Shown piece by piece: positions 1 through 10,697 of a stretch of DNA of 64,000 bases. Both the position numbers and the translations under genes were made by a program. Below the pieces are notes generated by a model that saw nothing but the letters and a program-made list of their open reading frames with translations, had not been told where the DNA came from and ran no database searches. Positions within the stretch are counted from its first letter, which is position 1. Each line of letters begins with the position of its first letter. Source of the stretch: Spirodela intermedia (taxonomy: Eukaryota > Streptophyta > Magnoliopsida > Alismatales > Araceae); contig LR746265.1 of assembly GCA_902729315.2 (NCBI GenBank), positions 1,902,892 to 1,966,891 on the forward strand, written 5' to 3'.

Positions 1-276
1 ACGACGGACACGTCAACAACTACGTCCAGGTAGTTATTGAGCGCCGCCACTGCAGCAGCTCCTTCTGAGCTTTGTAATCCCAAGGGAACCGAACCAACCG
101 CACGTGTCTTCGCACAGGTCTTCGCCGATTTTGATGTCCGCGAAGAAGAGATCGAGGTGAGGGAGCGTCTGACCGGCCCGGACGCCGGCGTGGATCTCAC
201 CGAGGGGGAGCGCCGTGAGATCCTCCAGTTCCTTGAACTCTGCGCGGAGCAAGCCGATGGAGATCTGGCCGTTTGA
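1..276 (+). CDS. 3' end of a second SEX4-like phosphoglucan phosphatase gene (partial, 5' part outside window)
   Basis: Bases 1-29 and 118-276 correspond to the last two exons of the intact SEX4 gene at 4948-10223, separated by an intron that keeps its GT and AG ends. The first exon encodes the end of the starch-binding CBM48 module ([10 protein letters not shown]). The second encodes the C-terminal tail and ends at TGA 274-276. Against 9951-10223 the match is close to 98 percent by eye. Differences are one intron substitution near base 70, a three-base in-frame insertion near 127-132 that adds one residue (VFADFDVR against VFADDVR), and a four-base insertion after the polyadenylation signal. 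Nothing here disables the copy, so the upstream part may be an intact paralogue. It could also be a truncated duplicate, because the rest of the gene is not visible. Confidence 0.85.
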
Positions 277-315
277 TGGGTGACACCCTAGCTATTGCGC
301 TTCCGTCTCATTCAT

Positions 316-321
316 AATAAA
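316..321 (+). terminator. Polyadenylation signal of the SEX4-like copy
   Basis: A canonical AATAAA lies 40 bases after the stop codon. It matches the signal at 10263-10268 downstream of the intact SEX4. Similarity between the two copies stops about 25 bases further on, near 345. Confidence 0.6.
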
Positions 322-478
322 TGAATGGTCTTGACCCAAAATAGTTTTCTGAAAATAATCATTTTGCAAATGGACCTCCACAAATCTGCAGTAGGATGCA
401 AAATCCTGTAATTTTTTTACCTTAGTTCAAAACTTAGCTGAACAAGCAAGAGAACATGAGACTCGTGATTTTTCTACC

Positions 479-1050
479 ACTTTCAATTCCTCTTTCACTT
501 GTTTGTTCACTGATGAAATGGAATTGACATAATATTTTGGCATATTCATTATTCTACAAGTCATGAATGAAGTTGATGCCTTTATTTTCAATCTAGTGAA
601 CCCAAATCATTTACCACTATCTCTTTACTTCCCATAGCAGAGATAAATAGATTTAATCGCACTTTTGCCACTATGGGAAACTATTATCAAGAAACATGTT
701 ATCACGGAACTATATTACTACTTGTTATTCAAAGCTTCTTGAAGATGTAGTTCAATTTCCATCATGCATGGTTCTTCTTGATCTCATTAGTTTATGAGTA
801 GAAATATTTGGAAGAGGAAATTGAGAAAATGAGAAACGAAATTCAACATTAGGTTTTTAGTGAGACATCCAGCGTCATGCATATTATTGAATAAAAATTG
901 CTTGACAATAACCTATACTTTGATCATCCTAATGATTCAGACTGGGAAGATGTTAGTGAAATGGAAATTTTCGAAGATATTGAGACACTAGAAATTCAAG
1001 AGGTACATTATTTTCTTTTGTTATGGTTCTGCATGATCTTTTAGTCCATG
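479..1050 (+). pseudogene. Decayed genomic fragment of the GT-B glycosyltransferase gene (exon 8 plus flanking intron)
   Basis: This segment aligns with 18520-19205 of the intact glycosyltransferase gene. It covers the end of intron 7, all of exon 8 (copy 561 to about 1003) and the start of intron 8. Identity is only about 80 percent by eye. The copy lost one T in a T-run, which shifts the frame. It carries in-frame stops such as a TAA where the parent reads GAGGAA, and it lacks a stretch of roughly 45 bases in the second half of the exon. Because intron sequence is retained on both sides, this is a DNA-level duplicate and not a reverse-transcribed copy. It lies directly downstream of the SEX4-like copy, in the same order as the intact pair. 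Confidence 0.85.
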
Positions 1051-1648
1051 GAGCTAGTACAGTAATTCTTTCAAACAGGATGTTTAGTGGACTACCTTCA
1101 TCCGTAATGGATTGGACCACAAATTGGGCTTCCTGATCGGCCCATTAGTCAACCGTTTGATTGGATCTAGCGGCCTCCAAGTCAATTTGTGGGCCCGGGT
1201 TTCCTCGCTGGATCCCACGGAGCTTTTAATGAAGCTTTAATCGCAGGGCTTCGTCACCCTATTTGACTACTAGTGGCAACGACGCAAGCTGAAGGGAACA
1301 TTTTGACAGCTTTGAAGAGCGCGGTTTATTGGACCGCTTTGTGAGAAAAGACCGCCGCCGCCGCTGGTGGCGGACCCACCATTCACGTGCACTGGTACAA
1401 GTTGTTTGACTCTCGTGTTATTTACATCTTCCATAAAAAAGCCCGTGTTTTACAGATTAATAACATTATAATCCCTCTTTGTTTTGAATTAATGCGAAAC
1501 GCATCTGTCAGGGATTAGGTGGACGTCTCCAGAACGACGTCAGCAAACCGTAGACAGGGCGGGTCACGTGACGTGCGCGACGAAAGCCAGCTGTGAAGCG
1601 TCGTCACCTTCTCGCCGTGGCCACCGAAAAAACCGGAAACCAGTGCAA
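1051..1648. other. Intergenic sequence downstream of IRX7
   Basis: About 600 bases between the decayed glycosyltransferase fragment and the IRX7 stop codon. It should contain the 3' UTR of the minus-strand IRX7 gene. I see no convincing coding sequence, structural RNA or complete mobile element in it. Confidence 0.5.
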
Positions 1649-3185
1649 TCATCGCCGATGGATCTTGGCCGATAGCGCCTTCAGAACGTGCCACGTCGCG
1701 TCTCCGGGCTTCATCCGACGGTTGAAGAGGAGGGCCTCCCTGTTGGCGGGGTCCCACAGGTTGCGCTGGATGGCGGAGAGATTCGTGGCAGCCACGTGGC
1801 GCAGGATGGGCTCGAGTCTGGTCACCTCCCTCTCGGGCACGCGGAGGGAGATATGGTCCCATCGGACAGCATTGGAGAAGGGGAGCCGGATGCCGTCGGC
1901 GATGACGACGGGAACGCATCCGACAGCCACAGACTCCACTAGCCGTGGGCTCCACGGGGCCCATCCCCGGGGGCACAGGCAGAAGACCGACCGCGCCATC
2001 TCCGACCGGAACCCGTCGTGCCGCTTCCTCTTCAGGAAGAACCGCCGGTCGCCGCCGTAGCGCCGCCAGATCTCCGTCCTCACCCCGCTGGAGGAAGAGA
2101 GAAGCAACGGAAGAAGGTGGTCAACAAGAGATAGAAGCAACGGCCCGCCATGAGTTGACTTGACCCTCTTCCTTACTTGCCGTAGATCCGGCCGCTGATG
2201 TTCTTGGGGTGGACCTCCATCTTCCCGCGGAAGTACACCCAGATGTCGCGCACCGGCGGCGTCGCTACCGACGGCGGCGCTGGTCTCTGCAGCAGCTCCG
2301 GGGGCACGTATGGGGGGATCAGTACATGCTCCACGTCCTGGCACGCGTGAGGCCGGTCAACCCCGAAGGTCTGGAGGATGATGGACCGCCGTAGGAACTC
2401 CGGTATCCCCTCCGCCACCGCCACATCCTCCTGGAGTTGAATGAAAGAATGAATAGGCGAGAATTTTGGGAAGGGAAAGGCTCCTACTTGGGGGTTGGAC
2501 TAACCATGGCGTGGAAGCAGGCCCCGTAGTCGTGGGAGGCGACGAAGACGTGATCGGCACCGCCGCGGAGCCCCCAGAAGGGGTGGCGGGAGGAGATGAA
2601 GTCCACGGCGGAGGAGAGGAGGCTCCGGGCGTGGCCCAGCGCGGGGAAGCCGTTGGCGGTGCTGAAATTGCAGGAGACGTAAACGGGGACGAAGAAGAAG
2701 TTGGCGGCGTGAGGATCGAGCGTTCGCACGGGGCTGCGGAGTAGGGTCTCGTGCAGGGCGACCTCGGCGGCGAAGAGGTGGGTGGCGCAGCGAGGATTGG
2801 CCAGCCAGTCTCTGTTGTAGCTGGAGGGGAGGTCGTAGATGTAGATGCGGAGGGACAGAGAGTCCGGCAAGGCGGCGCCGCCGGGGAGCTCAGAGTCGCC
2901 GGCGGCGATTAGGGCTCGGGAGGCGAGGGAGGTGTGCTTGCGGAGGAAGCTGTGCTGGTGAGGGCGGCGGAAGTGCGGCGCCGTGGAAAAGGTGGAGAGG
3001 AAGAATATGCAGAGGGAAAGTGAGAGCCAAACGACCCATTGGAGATACCTCTTCGGAAGGATGTGGGCTCTGTCTTGGTGAGTTTTCCTATGAATGAACT
3101 TCATGGGGATGGCGGTGGTGGCCTCGCGGTGGTGGTAGTGGTGGTGGAAGAGAGCCGAGCCATGCCGCTTCGCGTCCGGTGGCAT
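1649..3185 (-). CDS. IRX7: Glucuronoxylan-related glycosyltransferase IRX7/FRA8 (GT47 exostosin family)
   Basis: Three exons on the minus strand, 3185-2505, 2430-2177 and 2087-1649, give 457 residues. Introns of 74 and 89 bases have GT-AG ends. The protein is a type II membrane enzyme: a short basic, His-rich N-terminus, one membrane anchor at about residues 47-67 (WVVWLSLSLCIFFLSTF), then an exostosin domain from about residue 112 (LRIYIYDLPSSYNRDWL) to the end. Diagnostic stretches are FFFVPVYVSCNFST, FRGKMEVHPKNISGR and GWAPWSPRLVESVAVGCVPV. Known family members act in the Golgi and are needed for the reducing-end tetrasaccharide of glucuronoxylan in secondary walls. A second in-frame ATG at codon 28 could also serve as the start, and the anchor is kept either way. 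IRX7/FRA8 is favoured over its F8H-type paralogue only by overall resemblance. Confidence 0.93.
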
Positions 3186-3390
3186 GCGAGATTATAAGAC
3201 ACGGCGCCGTTCTAGCCGCTACGATTGGTGGCGGGGAGCTCTCCGTCGCCGGTCATTGAGTCGAGACCAAGGGACCTTCCCGGAGACGGATGCGGAGGAG
3301 AACGAAGGTTTGGAGTGGGAGAAACTCCGAGCTAGGGAAGTGGGTTCTCCATCCCGTCGGTTCTGGTGCCAGCCCAATCGTCGGCGCTGG

Positions 3391-3412
3391 TGTGTTTATT
3401 ATTTTTATCTTC
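3391..3412 (-). promoter_or_regulatory. Possible TATA-like element of IRX7
   Basis: On the minus strand this AT-rich stretch reads GATAAAAATAATAAAC, about 210 bases upstream of the IRX7 start codon and within an otherwise GC-rich region. The placement would leave a 5' UTR of roughly 180 bases. It is a guess from composition and spacing only. Confidence 0.25.
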
Positions 3413-3834
3413 GAAAACCTCGATGCTCAGAGCAAACACATGGGCTGCTTTTAATGCCCTCCCTAACCCTCATCGGCTTCTCCAAGCTGTTAGTTACTTT
3501 CGGGGACGGCGGCGCCGCCGGGCTCGGCTTCAGAGCTTGCCCTCTTGGTCAAGCAGTTGAAGACATAACGCGGCCGCCGATAAAGCGGACAAGAGGCTTT
3601 GGTGGTCAGCTTTCCCCTTCCCCACGCGGTTTATCCGCAAGATGGCAGCGGCGACCCTTTCCCCGGCGTGGCGCCGCCGTGAGACGACGGCTGTGGGTGG
3701 AGCTGCGGGCGGGAGAAGCGGTGGTGGTCCTCGTGGGCGACCGACCGGCGAGAAGATTCTTATCATGCGGGTCTGATTTGAGGTCTCGATCACGAGATCC
3801 GTACGCAAAAGTGCCCTTTTTTCACGTTATGATC

Positions 3835-3867
3835 TCTCCACATATTATATAACATAATATGTAGAGA
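3835..3867. repeat. Short near-perfect inverted repeat
   Basis: Arms TCTCCACATATTAT and ATAATATGTAGAGA flank a 5-base spacer (ATAAC). They differ at one position over 14 bases. It could form a hairpin or be the end of a small decayed inverted-repeat element, but no target-site duplication is evident. Confidence 0.6.
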
Positions 3868-3943
3868 AAAGACCGACCCGCTGGATCGCTCCACTGGGCC
3901 AAGCTCCGCTGGTCTCATCTCATTGGGCCTCCTAGTGATTTCA

Positions 3944-4110
3944 TACATGGGCCGTCTGTTTTCTTTCTCGACGGGCGTTAAGATTAGCTCTTTAGGGGAG
4001 CCATCTCGGCCCATAATATCGGGGCATTTTAATGTCGTTTGTTTTTCGGTCATCCTTTAATGGGCCTTTATAAAAGTCTCGTACATGGGCTGTCTGTTTT
4101 TTCTTCGACG
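3944..4110. repeat. Diverged direct repeat, two units about 138 bases apart
   Basis: Bases 3944-3973 and 4082-4110 both read TACATGGGC, then a T-rich run, then a TCGACG core. They lie in similar surroundings with GGGCCT/GGCCCA motifs. This looks like a local tandem duplication of about 140 bases in the SEX4 promoter region. Confidence 0.5.
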
Positions 4111-4789
4111 AAGGTGATGATTGTGGGGCCCAAATAGGCCCAACTACATTGGTCGAAGTCGATGTCTTTTCTTATCGGGTCGCCTTGTAAGCTTTTACGT
4201 TGATCGTCTGTTCTGTTCCGTCTGAGAGCGGGGCCCACTCTCCAATGATTACCTAATTAATCACGTGGCCTTGCCAGCGTTGAATTCCGCAAAAAATTCT
4301 TCAAAAAACCATGACCGATTCGGAATCAGTTCCAAGCAGGTTCGCAGTCCTCAAAGTAGGTGGTGGAGATCCGCAAGAATTCACTTTCAATTCCTGAATG
4401 GTCAGTCTCAGGGGCTTGTCCGTATGTCACCATAGTGATGTTATCGGTCTTCTGGGCGAGATATTTCTTGGTGGGCCCTGGCCTGGGCTTTCGATGTGGG
4501 GCCCTCAGAACTCAGACACCGACGCCGCTTTTGATCTTCATGTGGACATCCGACGGCTGAGAGGTCATCCCGAGGATGGCACACTCATTTCACGGTCCAG
4601 AGAGTAGAATCAGGTTTCACGTTGGGCCCACGGGAGATTGGTCGGGGAGCAGCCAGGTCAGCAATGGCCCACGGGGAGGAATCTGGTTAGTGTCTGCTAA
4701 CATACACGCTGTTCTGTTCTCTTCGCAAACCACGATCGGCAGCTAGAAAAATATCTGCAATCCCATTCTTCAGTAAGAGGTCGACATGG

Positions 4790-4797
4790 TATAAAAA
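4790..4797 (+). promoter_or_regulatory. TATA box of SEX4
   Basis: TATAAAAA lies 158 bases upstream of the SEX4 ATG and just before a pyrimidine-rich leader. This predicts transcription starting near 4820, immediately before the (TC)n tract. Confidence 0.6.
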
Positions 4798-4825
4798 AGG
4801 GGGAAGATCCTGAGAAGGCGCTTGT

Positions 4826-4828
<3 letters not shown>

Positions 4829-4874
<46 letters not shown>
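4829..4874 (+). repeat. (TC)23 microsatellite in the SEX4 leader
   Basis: Forty-six uninterrupted bases of alternating T and C lie between the predicted transcription start and the ATG at 4948. Such tracts are common in plant 5' UTRs and are length-variable. Confidence 0.9.
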
Positions 4875-4877
<3 letters not shown>

Positions 4878-4947
4878 CGTTATTTTCTAATTGAGTTCGA
4901 GGGAGGGGGGAGAGAGGTTTGCCAGCCCGACCGTGGGACTAGCGAAG

Positions 4948-7900
4948 ATGAATTGCCTTCAAAGTCTTCCCAGGTAAGTTGGATCCCCTGGTGCGTGTGT
5001 TATTCTTTTTCTTTTCCGCTTGAATCAGGACTCTAATCGAGAATTTTCAATGACGGCCTCAGGTCGTGTGGCCTGCGTGTATGCAGACTCAGAGTCCATT
5101 CTCAAAAGCCTCCAAACTTTAATCTGGTGCCGGAGGTTAGAATTTATCTATCGCGTTACACATGGTGACCATTGCCCGACTGTTTACCAGGCTTGTTGTC
5201 TTCCGATTCCGTGCAGGTGGCAGTGAGAGCCAATCTCCGCCGTAACGTCACCATGAGTGTAAGCTCTCTCGATTTCCATCTTTATTAAGGCGTATATTGA
5301 TATCATTTTTAGAAGAGAAGTTTAACACCTGGATTGCCTTGAGTATTTTTAAAAATGAGGGTCGCTGAATTAGTTATAACAGGTTCTCCTACAAGTGCTT
5401 CATGTCTCAGACATTCCCACGTACTGAAGAAAAAATTGTGGTGGAAGATTATCTTGAATTAGGTTCACTTGGAACTTTTTAGATGTTTGCAAAGCGAGGG
5501 CGCGCCTCTTTCTCACATACTTACTGTAGACTGGCATTACTAGCTTAAACGAGTCACTGATAGAGAAATTCCTGGATTGTGATAAGTTGACATAGGCGAT
5601 GCTGAGTTCCATGGCCAAATGTTTTCAAATTTTCTCTACTTGTCTAATTCTTATCTTTCTATTTTATCAGTTTTTTTAGAAATCACAGAAAGAGATGATA
5701 TAGATGTCATTATAATAGTCATGGATGAATAATGAATTCGTTAAGGTAGCTGGGGAAGAGAAAAGATCTTTATGTTATAGTTTTCCATCATGGTCGAGCT
5801 TTTTGTTCACATTTTTTTGTCTTGAATATGCACCGGATAATTTCTAGTTTAAATTTTCTTTTTCAAAACTTCTATGATTTTGATGACTAGTAAACTTACA
5901 CCATATAATATGTGGTAGATCCAACAAAAAAATTGTTGACTAGATCAGACAATAGTTAAAGTGGTATTGCTAAATGGAATGTATAAGAAAATAATAAGAT
6001 AATGGATACTCAATTAGCGAATAGGTAAGAGTAAACATAATCTGGAATATGGTTCGTGAAATCCTTTTATGTTATTTTTAATATATATAGATAAGATCGA
6101 CACGAAATACTCAGATATTTCCGTCAATTTTCTGACGATCCTAAAAAATTAAAAAAGGACATAGGGAGCTTCTCATAGAAGCAATGAATATTGAGATTTT
6201 TTTTTGCCTTAACTTTGTTAATGGGGATTTGGTGAATATTGCTGGCTGGAGTCCATTCCTCGAAGAAAGCTTTCTTTTTATGTTTTTCTAAAATCAAAAG
6301 CTGCTAGTAAATGCAAATTATTTCGTTACTACCTTCTTTGTGGGCCTGGTGAGTCTGACGCTCTGTAATGAACTCCATTTTAAACTAGTGGGATTTCAAA
6401 AACGTGATCCAGATAATGTTTTACAGGCATCCTCCGGCTTCGCTTCAAGCGCAGAGAAAAGTAGTTCTGAAGAAGAGGCTGACAAGTCCGAGATATACAG
6501 TCACGACATGACGGAAGCGATGGGTGCTGGTGAGTATACTGTGTTTTCTTTCCCTCTGGAGTCTAATATTTCTGTATTGTTTAATCTGCCATGAAGTCAG
6601 ACTGTAGACATCGGATACTTCTGGAACTCAGTTTCCCTGACCTTTGCTATCAAAATGGACAGTACTGACGTATAGGCACGAGTTAGGAATGAACTACAAT
6701 TTTATTCGTCCAGATTTGATTGTTGGATCTTGCCTTCAGGTAGTTACTTTAACCTTTTTTTTCTATTACGTGTGTTCTGCATTCTAAAATTTCTGACCGC
6801 AGACACCTGAAGATGTTGACAAGCTCCGCAAAGTTGGGGTTAAGACCATTTTTTGCTTGCAGCAAAATCCGGACCTCGAGTATCCTTTGTTTGGAAGTTT
6901 CTACAAGTTAGCAAATTAAATCATTGTTTTATTGCTTGCTAGAAAAATTTACAACTGTGATACTTGGAACAAATCCTAGAGACAAAAGGAAGGGCTGACG
7001 TTATTTTATCGAGAAGATCATCAAATGTCAGTGTAGTCCTATTAATATCTGTAGATACTTTGGGGTCGATATTATTGCCATACAAGAGTATGCAAAGCAG
7101 TGTGAAGATATCGAACATTATCGTGCTGAAATAAGGTAAGCAGAATTCTGGACTTAAAATTACTGATGGGAAACACTTTGGTGCTTATTATGCTAGATGA
7201 GGTGCGCTTTTGTTGAAGCAGTTTCGATTTTTATACCCCTGGAATGTTCACGTTGATGTTTATTAGCATTGAAGCTAAAATTGTAGTCGACTAAGTATAA
7301 CCATTTCTTGAAAATAACGGATTGCATGATCGTATGTAACGAATGAAGTGTGGTTCATATAATTACGTTATCATGTAGCTATTATATTTTTCGGTCATTT
7401 AGTCCATTTTAATTTATTTTTTTCATGCATGCGCGAGCCTTAGTTTATTATTATGTATCTTATAAGGATTATCGTTCTGCATTAATTCTATTGAAAGATG
7501 ATCTGTGGTGTCTAGTGGATGTTTTAGGTGCACGATCCTGTGAGAAATCACACAGTACGCTTTTAAAGTATCCTTTTTATGTGGCATTAATATGGACGGA
7601 TGACCGAAACACCAGTATTTAATCCAGTGGTTAAAGAAAGCAGGGTGTCGGTTCATTTAGTTACTTGGGAGATATTCCATTCTGCAGGCTTAAACTCAAT
7701 TATAGACAAGTGCTTCAAGTTTCAACAAAAAACTAGTCACATCTCATTTGCGGTTGACATGAAAAAGACAATGCATGACTTTTATGTCTTCCAGCTCGAA
7801 AATTAATTTTCACTACTACTGGCGTGTGGTAGCTGATAAATTAATTTTCACTGCTGTGTGTGATATAAGTCGCTTGATGTGAAATATTTGACAAAATTAA

Positions 7901-10223
7901 AAAGATTCTACGTGTCTGACAGATTTTTTCTTCCAAGATACTACATCTTATTTTATGTTTATCTGTTTCTTTGTTATTCTGATTTGGGTTCAAACAGGGA
8001 CTTTGATGCCTTTGATCTGAGGATGAGGCTTCCAGCTGTTGTGGGTAAGTTGGTCAAGGCTGTAAATCGCAACGGTGGCGTCACCTACATTCATTGCACT
8101 GCCGGGCTTGGAAGAGCTCCTGCTGTTGCGGTAACACATTTACTTCATAAAATGTCTAATCTCCGATCAAACAGTTGGCTACATGTCTGTCCATGGTGTA
8201 CGAAGTCATGTCTTAGGATTTCACACATCGTGGATCTCCTATAGGAAAAATTTCAAGGGAACATTAGTTGAGCATTCTAATTTCTCATAGATAGTTGAGT
8301 ATGCTTTTCCTTTTATGATGTTTATTTGGACGGTTAATCCCCCAAATAATGTAGTGTATTGAGATATGAAGAGTACACTGCCGAGGGTTGATGAAATCTA
8401 GGTTTTCTGTTAGACAACTGAATTTCGTGGGATTTGACCACAGCATCACCACGTTTACCTTTCTGGGGTACATGGCACCGCCTTGTTGTCGGGTGAAAAG
8501 GAGGAATTGTGACTGCCTCCCGTTGAATGCTTGGCTACCATTTGAGGTTGCCTCTATAACCAGATCCGCATCCAGATAGGTCAAGATATTAACAAAAACA
8601 GTTGCTGTTGTATGCATATGGTTACCTTTGAGTTCGCACCACCTCCTTTGATTCTAAACGTCAAATTCATGGAAAATATTAAAAACGCGACCTGCTTTTT
8701 TCTGTTGCATTTGTTCTTCTAAATTTATTCTTTTTAAAATTTCCTCGTAGTTTAATTGTCTTCTGTTTTATGAAATTGTAGTTGGCGTACATGTTTTGGG
8801 TCCTTGGATATAAGCTCAGTGATGCGCACGACTTACTTCTGGTAACACGCAGTGCCCTTGTCCAATCTAATCTTCTTCTCCTTCTATCCGTTAGAGTTGA
8901 CTTTGGATTAGGAAAGAACGACCGGAATGAATTAGGAAATGTTAATTGCGTGGGTTCGTGGTCGATCTGCTATGTATGATGATGTCTTTACAAAGTCAAT
9001 GTCTTACGGTGAATCGGTGCATCATACGTTGTCGTCTACTCTTGTTTCAGAGTCAACGGTCTTGCTTTCCGAAGCTTGAAGCCATAAAGAATGCGACTGC
9101 TGATATGGTGAGCTCCAATGTCCATCATTCCTTTTATGCCTTTATCAGTTCGGACTCCGTTGTCGAGAATCCTCCAGTTTCCCAACCAATTTTCCCAACG
9201 AGCGTTGGGTCGTTCGCGGGTATAGGCTATTTTAGAGCTACTACGGTTGAGCCGGGTGTGATGTCTTCAGTGTAGCACTCTTTGTTCGGGTTTTCTTCAT
9301 ATTTTGTCAACCCAAGTTCGTCCAGTTTTCTCACCTCATCTTCCTGACAGTTGGGTGGTGTGTCCTCAAACGTCATTACGTTGACGTGGAAGGACGACGA
9401 GTGCTCGTCAGTGGAAGTCTCTGGACTCGACATCGGATGGGGACAGGTGACGACACTTCTCCTCTGGGCGACATTCTTTGTAATATCGTTATAAAAATAG
9501 GAAACATTTTTCGTAGCTGCTCGGGGGCTCAGCTGAAATTCTCATCACTCTTCTTTTTCTTTTTTTTTCTTGTAATCAAATTAATCTGGACGTTGCAGGC
9601 CCCAGCCACCCAATTCTTGTCTATCTGTTTAGATCTCTCGCAGATGCTTCAACTGTCCACTGACTTTCTCTGTCCATGCTTTTTTCTCCCCTTCCGTAGA
9701 GAATTCCCTTGGATTTCGATGAGGAGCATGGAGTCTGGACCCTGCAGAGAAAACTGCCTGTGAGTATCCCACAGAGAACCACTGGTCCGACCGTCTCGTT
9801 CATTCGAGATTTATCACGGAGCATTTTTGCTCCTCATGTCATCTGATTTCTCTCCGTCGTCGCCCTCGCAGGCCGGAAGATACGAGTACAAGTACATAGT
9901 CGACGGCGAGTGGACGTGCAACGAGGAGGAGCTGGTGACCTCCCCCAACGACGACGGACACGTCAACAACTACGTCCAGGTAGTTATTGAGCGCCGCCAC
10001 TGCAGCAGCTCCTTCTGAGCTTTGTAATCTCAAGGGAACCGAACCAACCGCACGTGTCTTCGCACAGGTCTTCGCCGACGATGTCCGCGAAGAAGAGATC
10101 GAGGTGAGGGAGCGTCTGACCGGCCCGGACGCCGGCGTGGATCTCACCGAGGGGGAGCGCCGTGAGATCCTCCAGTTCCTTGAACTCTGCGCGGAGCAAG
10201 CCGATGGAGATCTGGCCGTTTGA
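4948..10223 (+). CDS. SEX4: Phosphoglucan phosphatase SEX4 (DSP4), plastid starch dephosphorylation
   Basis: Fourteen exons join in frame: 4948-4973, 5063-5135, 5217-5258, 6427-6529, 6663-6739, 6803-6879, 7055-7135, 7998-8130, 8782-8841, 9051-9107, 9351-9446, 9700-9759, 9872-9979 and 10068-10223. They give 382 residues, close to the Arabidopsis protein. The N-terminus MNCLQSLPR begins a Ser/Arg-rich plastid transit peptide. The dual-specificity phosphatase domain follows, with the general acid Asp161 in [13 protein letters not shown] and the active-site loop [12 protein letters not shown] (Cys193, Arg199). A CBM48 starch-binding module follows (GLDIGWGQ to [10 protein letters not shown]), then the C-terminal tail that packs against the phosphatase in known structures. 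SEX4 removes phosphate from glucans during transitory starch breakdown. All key residues are present, so this copy should be active. A second, nearly identical 3' end lies at 1-276. Confidence 0.96.
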
Positions 10224-10262
10224 TGGGTGACACCCTAGCTATTGCGCTTCCGTCTCATTCAT

Positions 10263-10268
10263 AATAAA
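10263..10268 (+). terminator. Polyadenylation signal of SEX4
   Basis: AATAAA lies 40 bases after the SEX4 stop codon and matches the copy at 316-321. Confidence 0.6.
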
Positions 10269-10697
10269 TGGTCTTGACCCAAAATAATAAATGCAAAGAT
10301 ATTAGTCACGGCGGTTAGGGTCCTGTCATCATATTAAATAGATATAATGGAATATGATGGGCTTCCTCTTGCTCTCTATGGTCGGCTGTTGGGTAGGGGA
10401 AACGTGCATGCCGACACAGACAGAGAGATCAGGGGGTTCGTGTCAGATGGCTGTGAGTTCTTCACGCATCACCCCATCGCCGATCGCTGTTGAAGGGAAG
10501 AGGATGGGAGCAAGTTTGTTTCAACGGTTTTGCGGGAAGTCATCGTCTTATGGTGTCTCAGTCTCGGAGACTGCTTGCTGTGGACACTCCGCATCGGGCT
10601 CTGACGCCGCTCTGGATCGCAGGAGTCAGCGGCGCCATCCTCTTCTTGTCTCGCCGCGGGGGCATTCCTCTCTCTCGTCTCCGGCGAGGAGGTGTCC
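10269..10697 (+). other. Short spacer: SEX4 downstream sequence, promoter and leader of the glycosyltransferase gene
   Basis: Only 474 bases separate the SEX4 stop from the ATG of the next gene on the same strand. The segment must hold the SEX4 3' end and the promoter and 5' UTR of the glycosyltransferase. No clear TATA box was found. Open frames crossing it have no recognisable product. Confidence 0.5.

Larger units (their letters stand above)
3186..4789. other. Divergent intergenic region between IRX7 and SEX4
   Basis: This region separates two genes transcribed away from each other. The left third is GC-rich and should carry the IRX7 promoter. The right half holds several GGGCCCA/TGGGCC motifs (near 4125, 4229, 4470 and 4622), which resemble plant site II elements. 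It also contains an inverted repeat and a diverged direct repeat, listed separately. The open frame at 3184-3852 shows no family resemblance and is not treated as a gene. Confidence 0.5.

Noticed and set aside
3188-3200. TTATAATC as a TATA box for IRX7
   Set aside because: It lies only about ten bases upstream of the start codon, too close for a promoter unless the start is the downstream ATG.
3184-3852. Open frame of 222 codons on the plus strand beside IRX7
   Set aside because: The translation is Arg/Ser/Gly-rich and typical of an open frame in GC-rich non-coding DNA. It starts inside the IRX7 start codon region and shows no domain or splice context.
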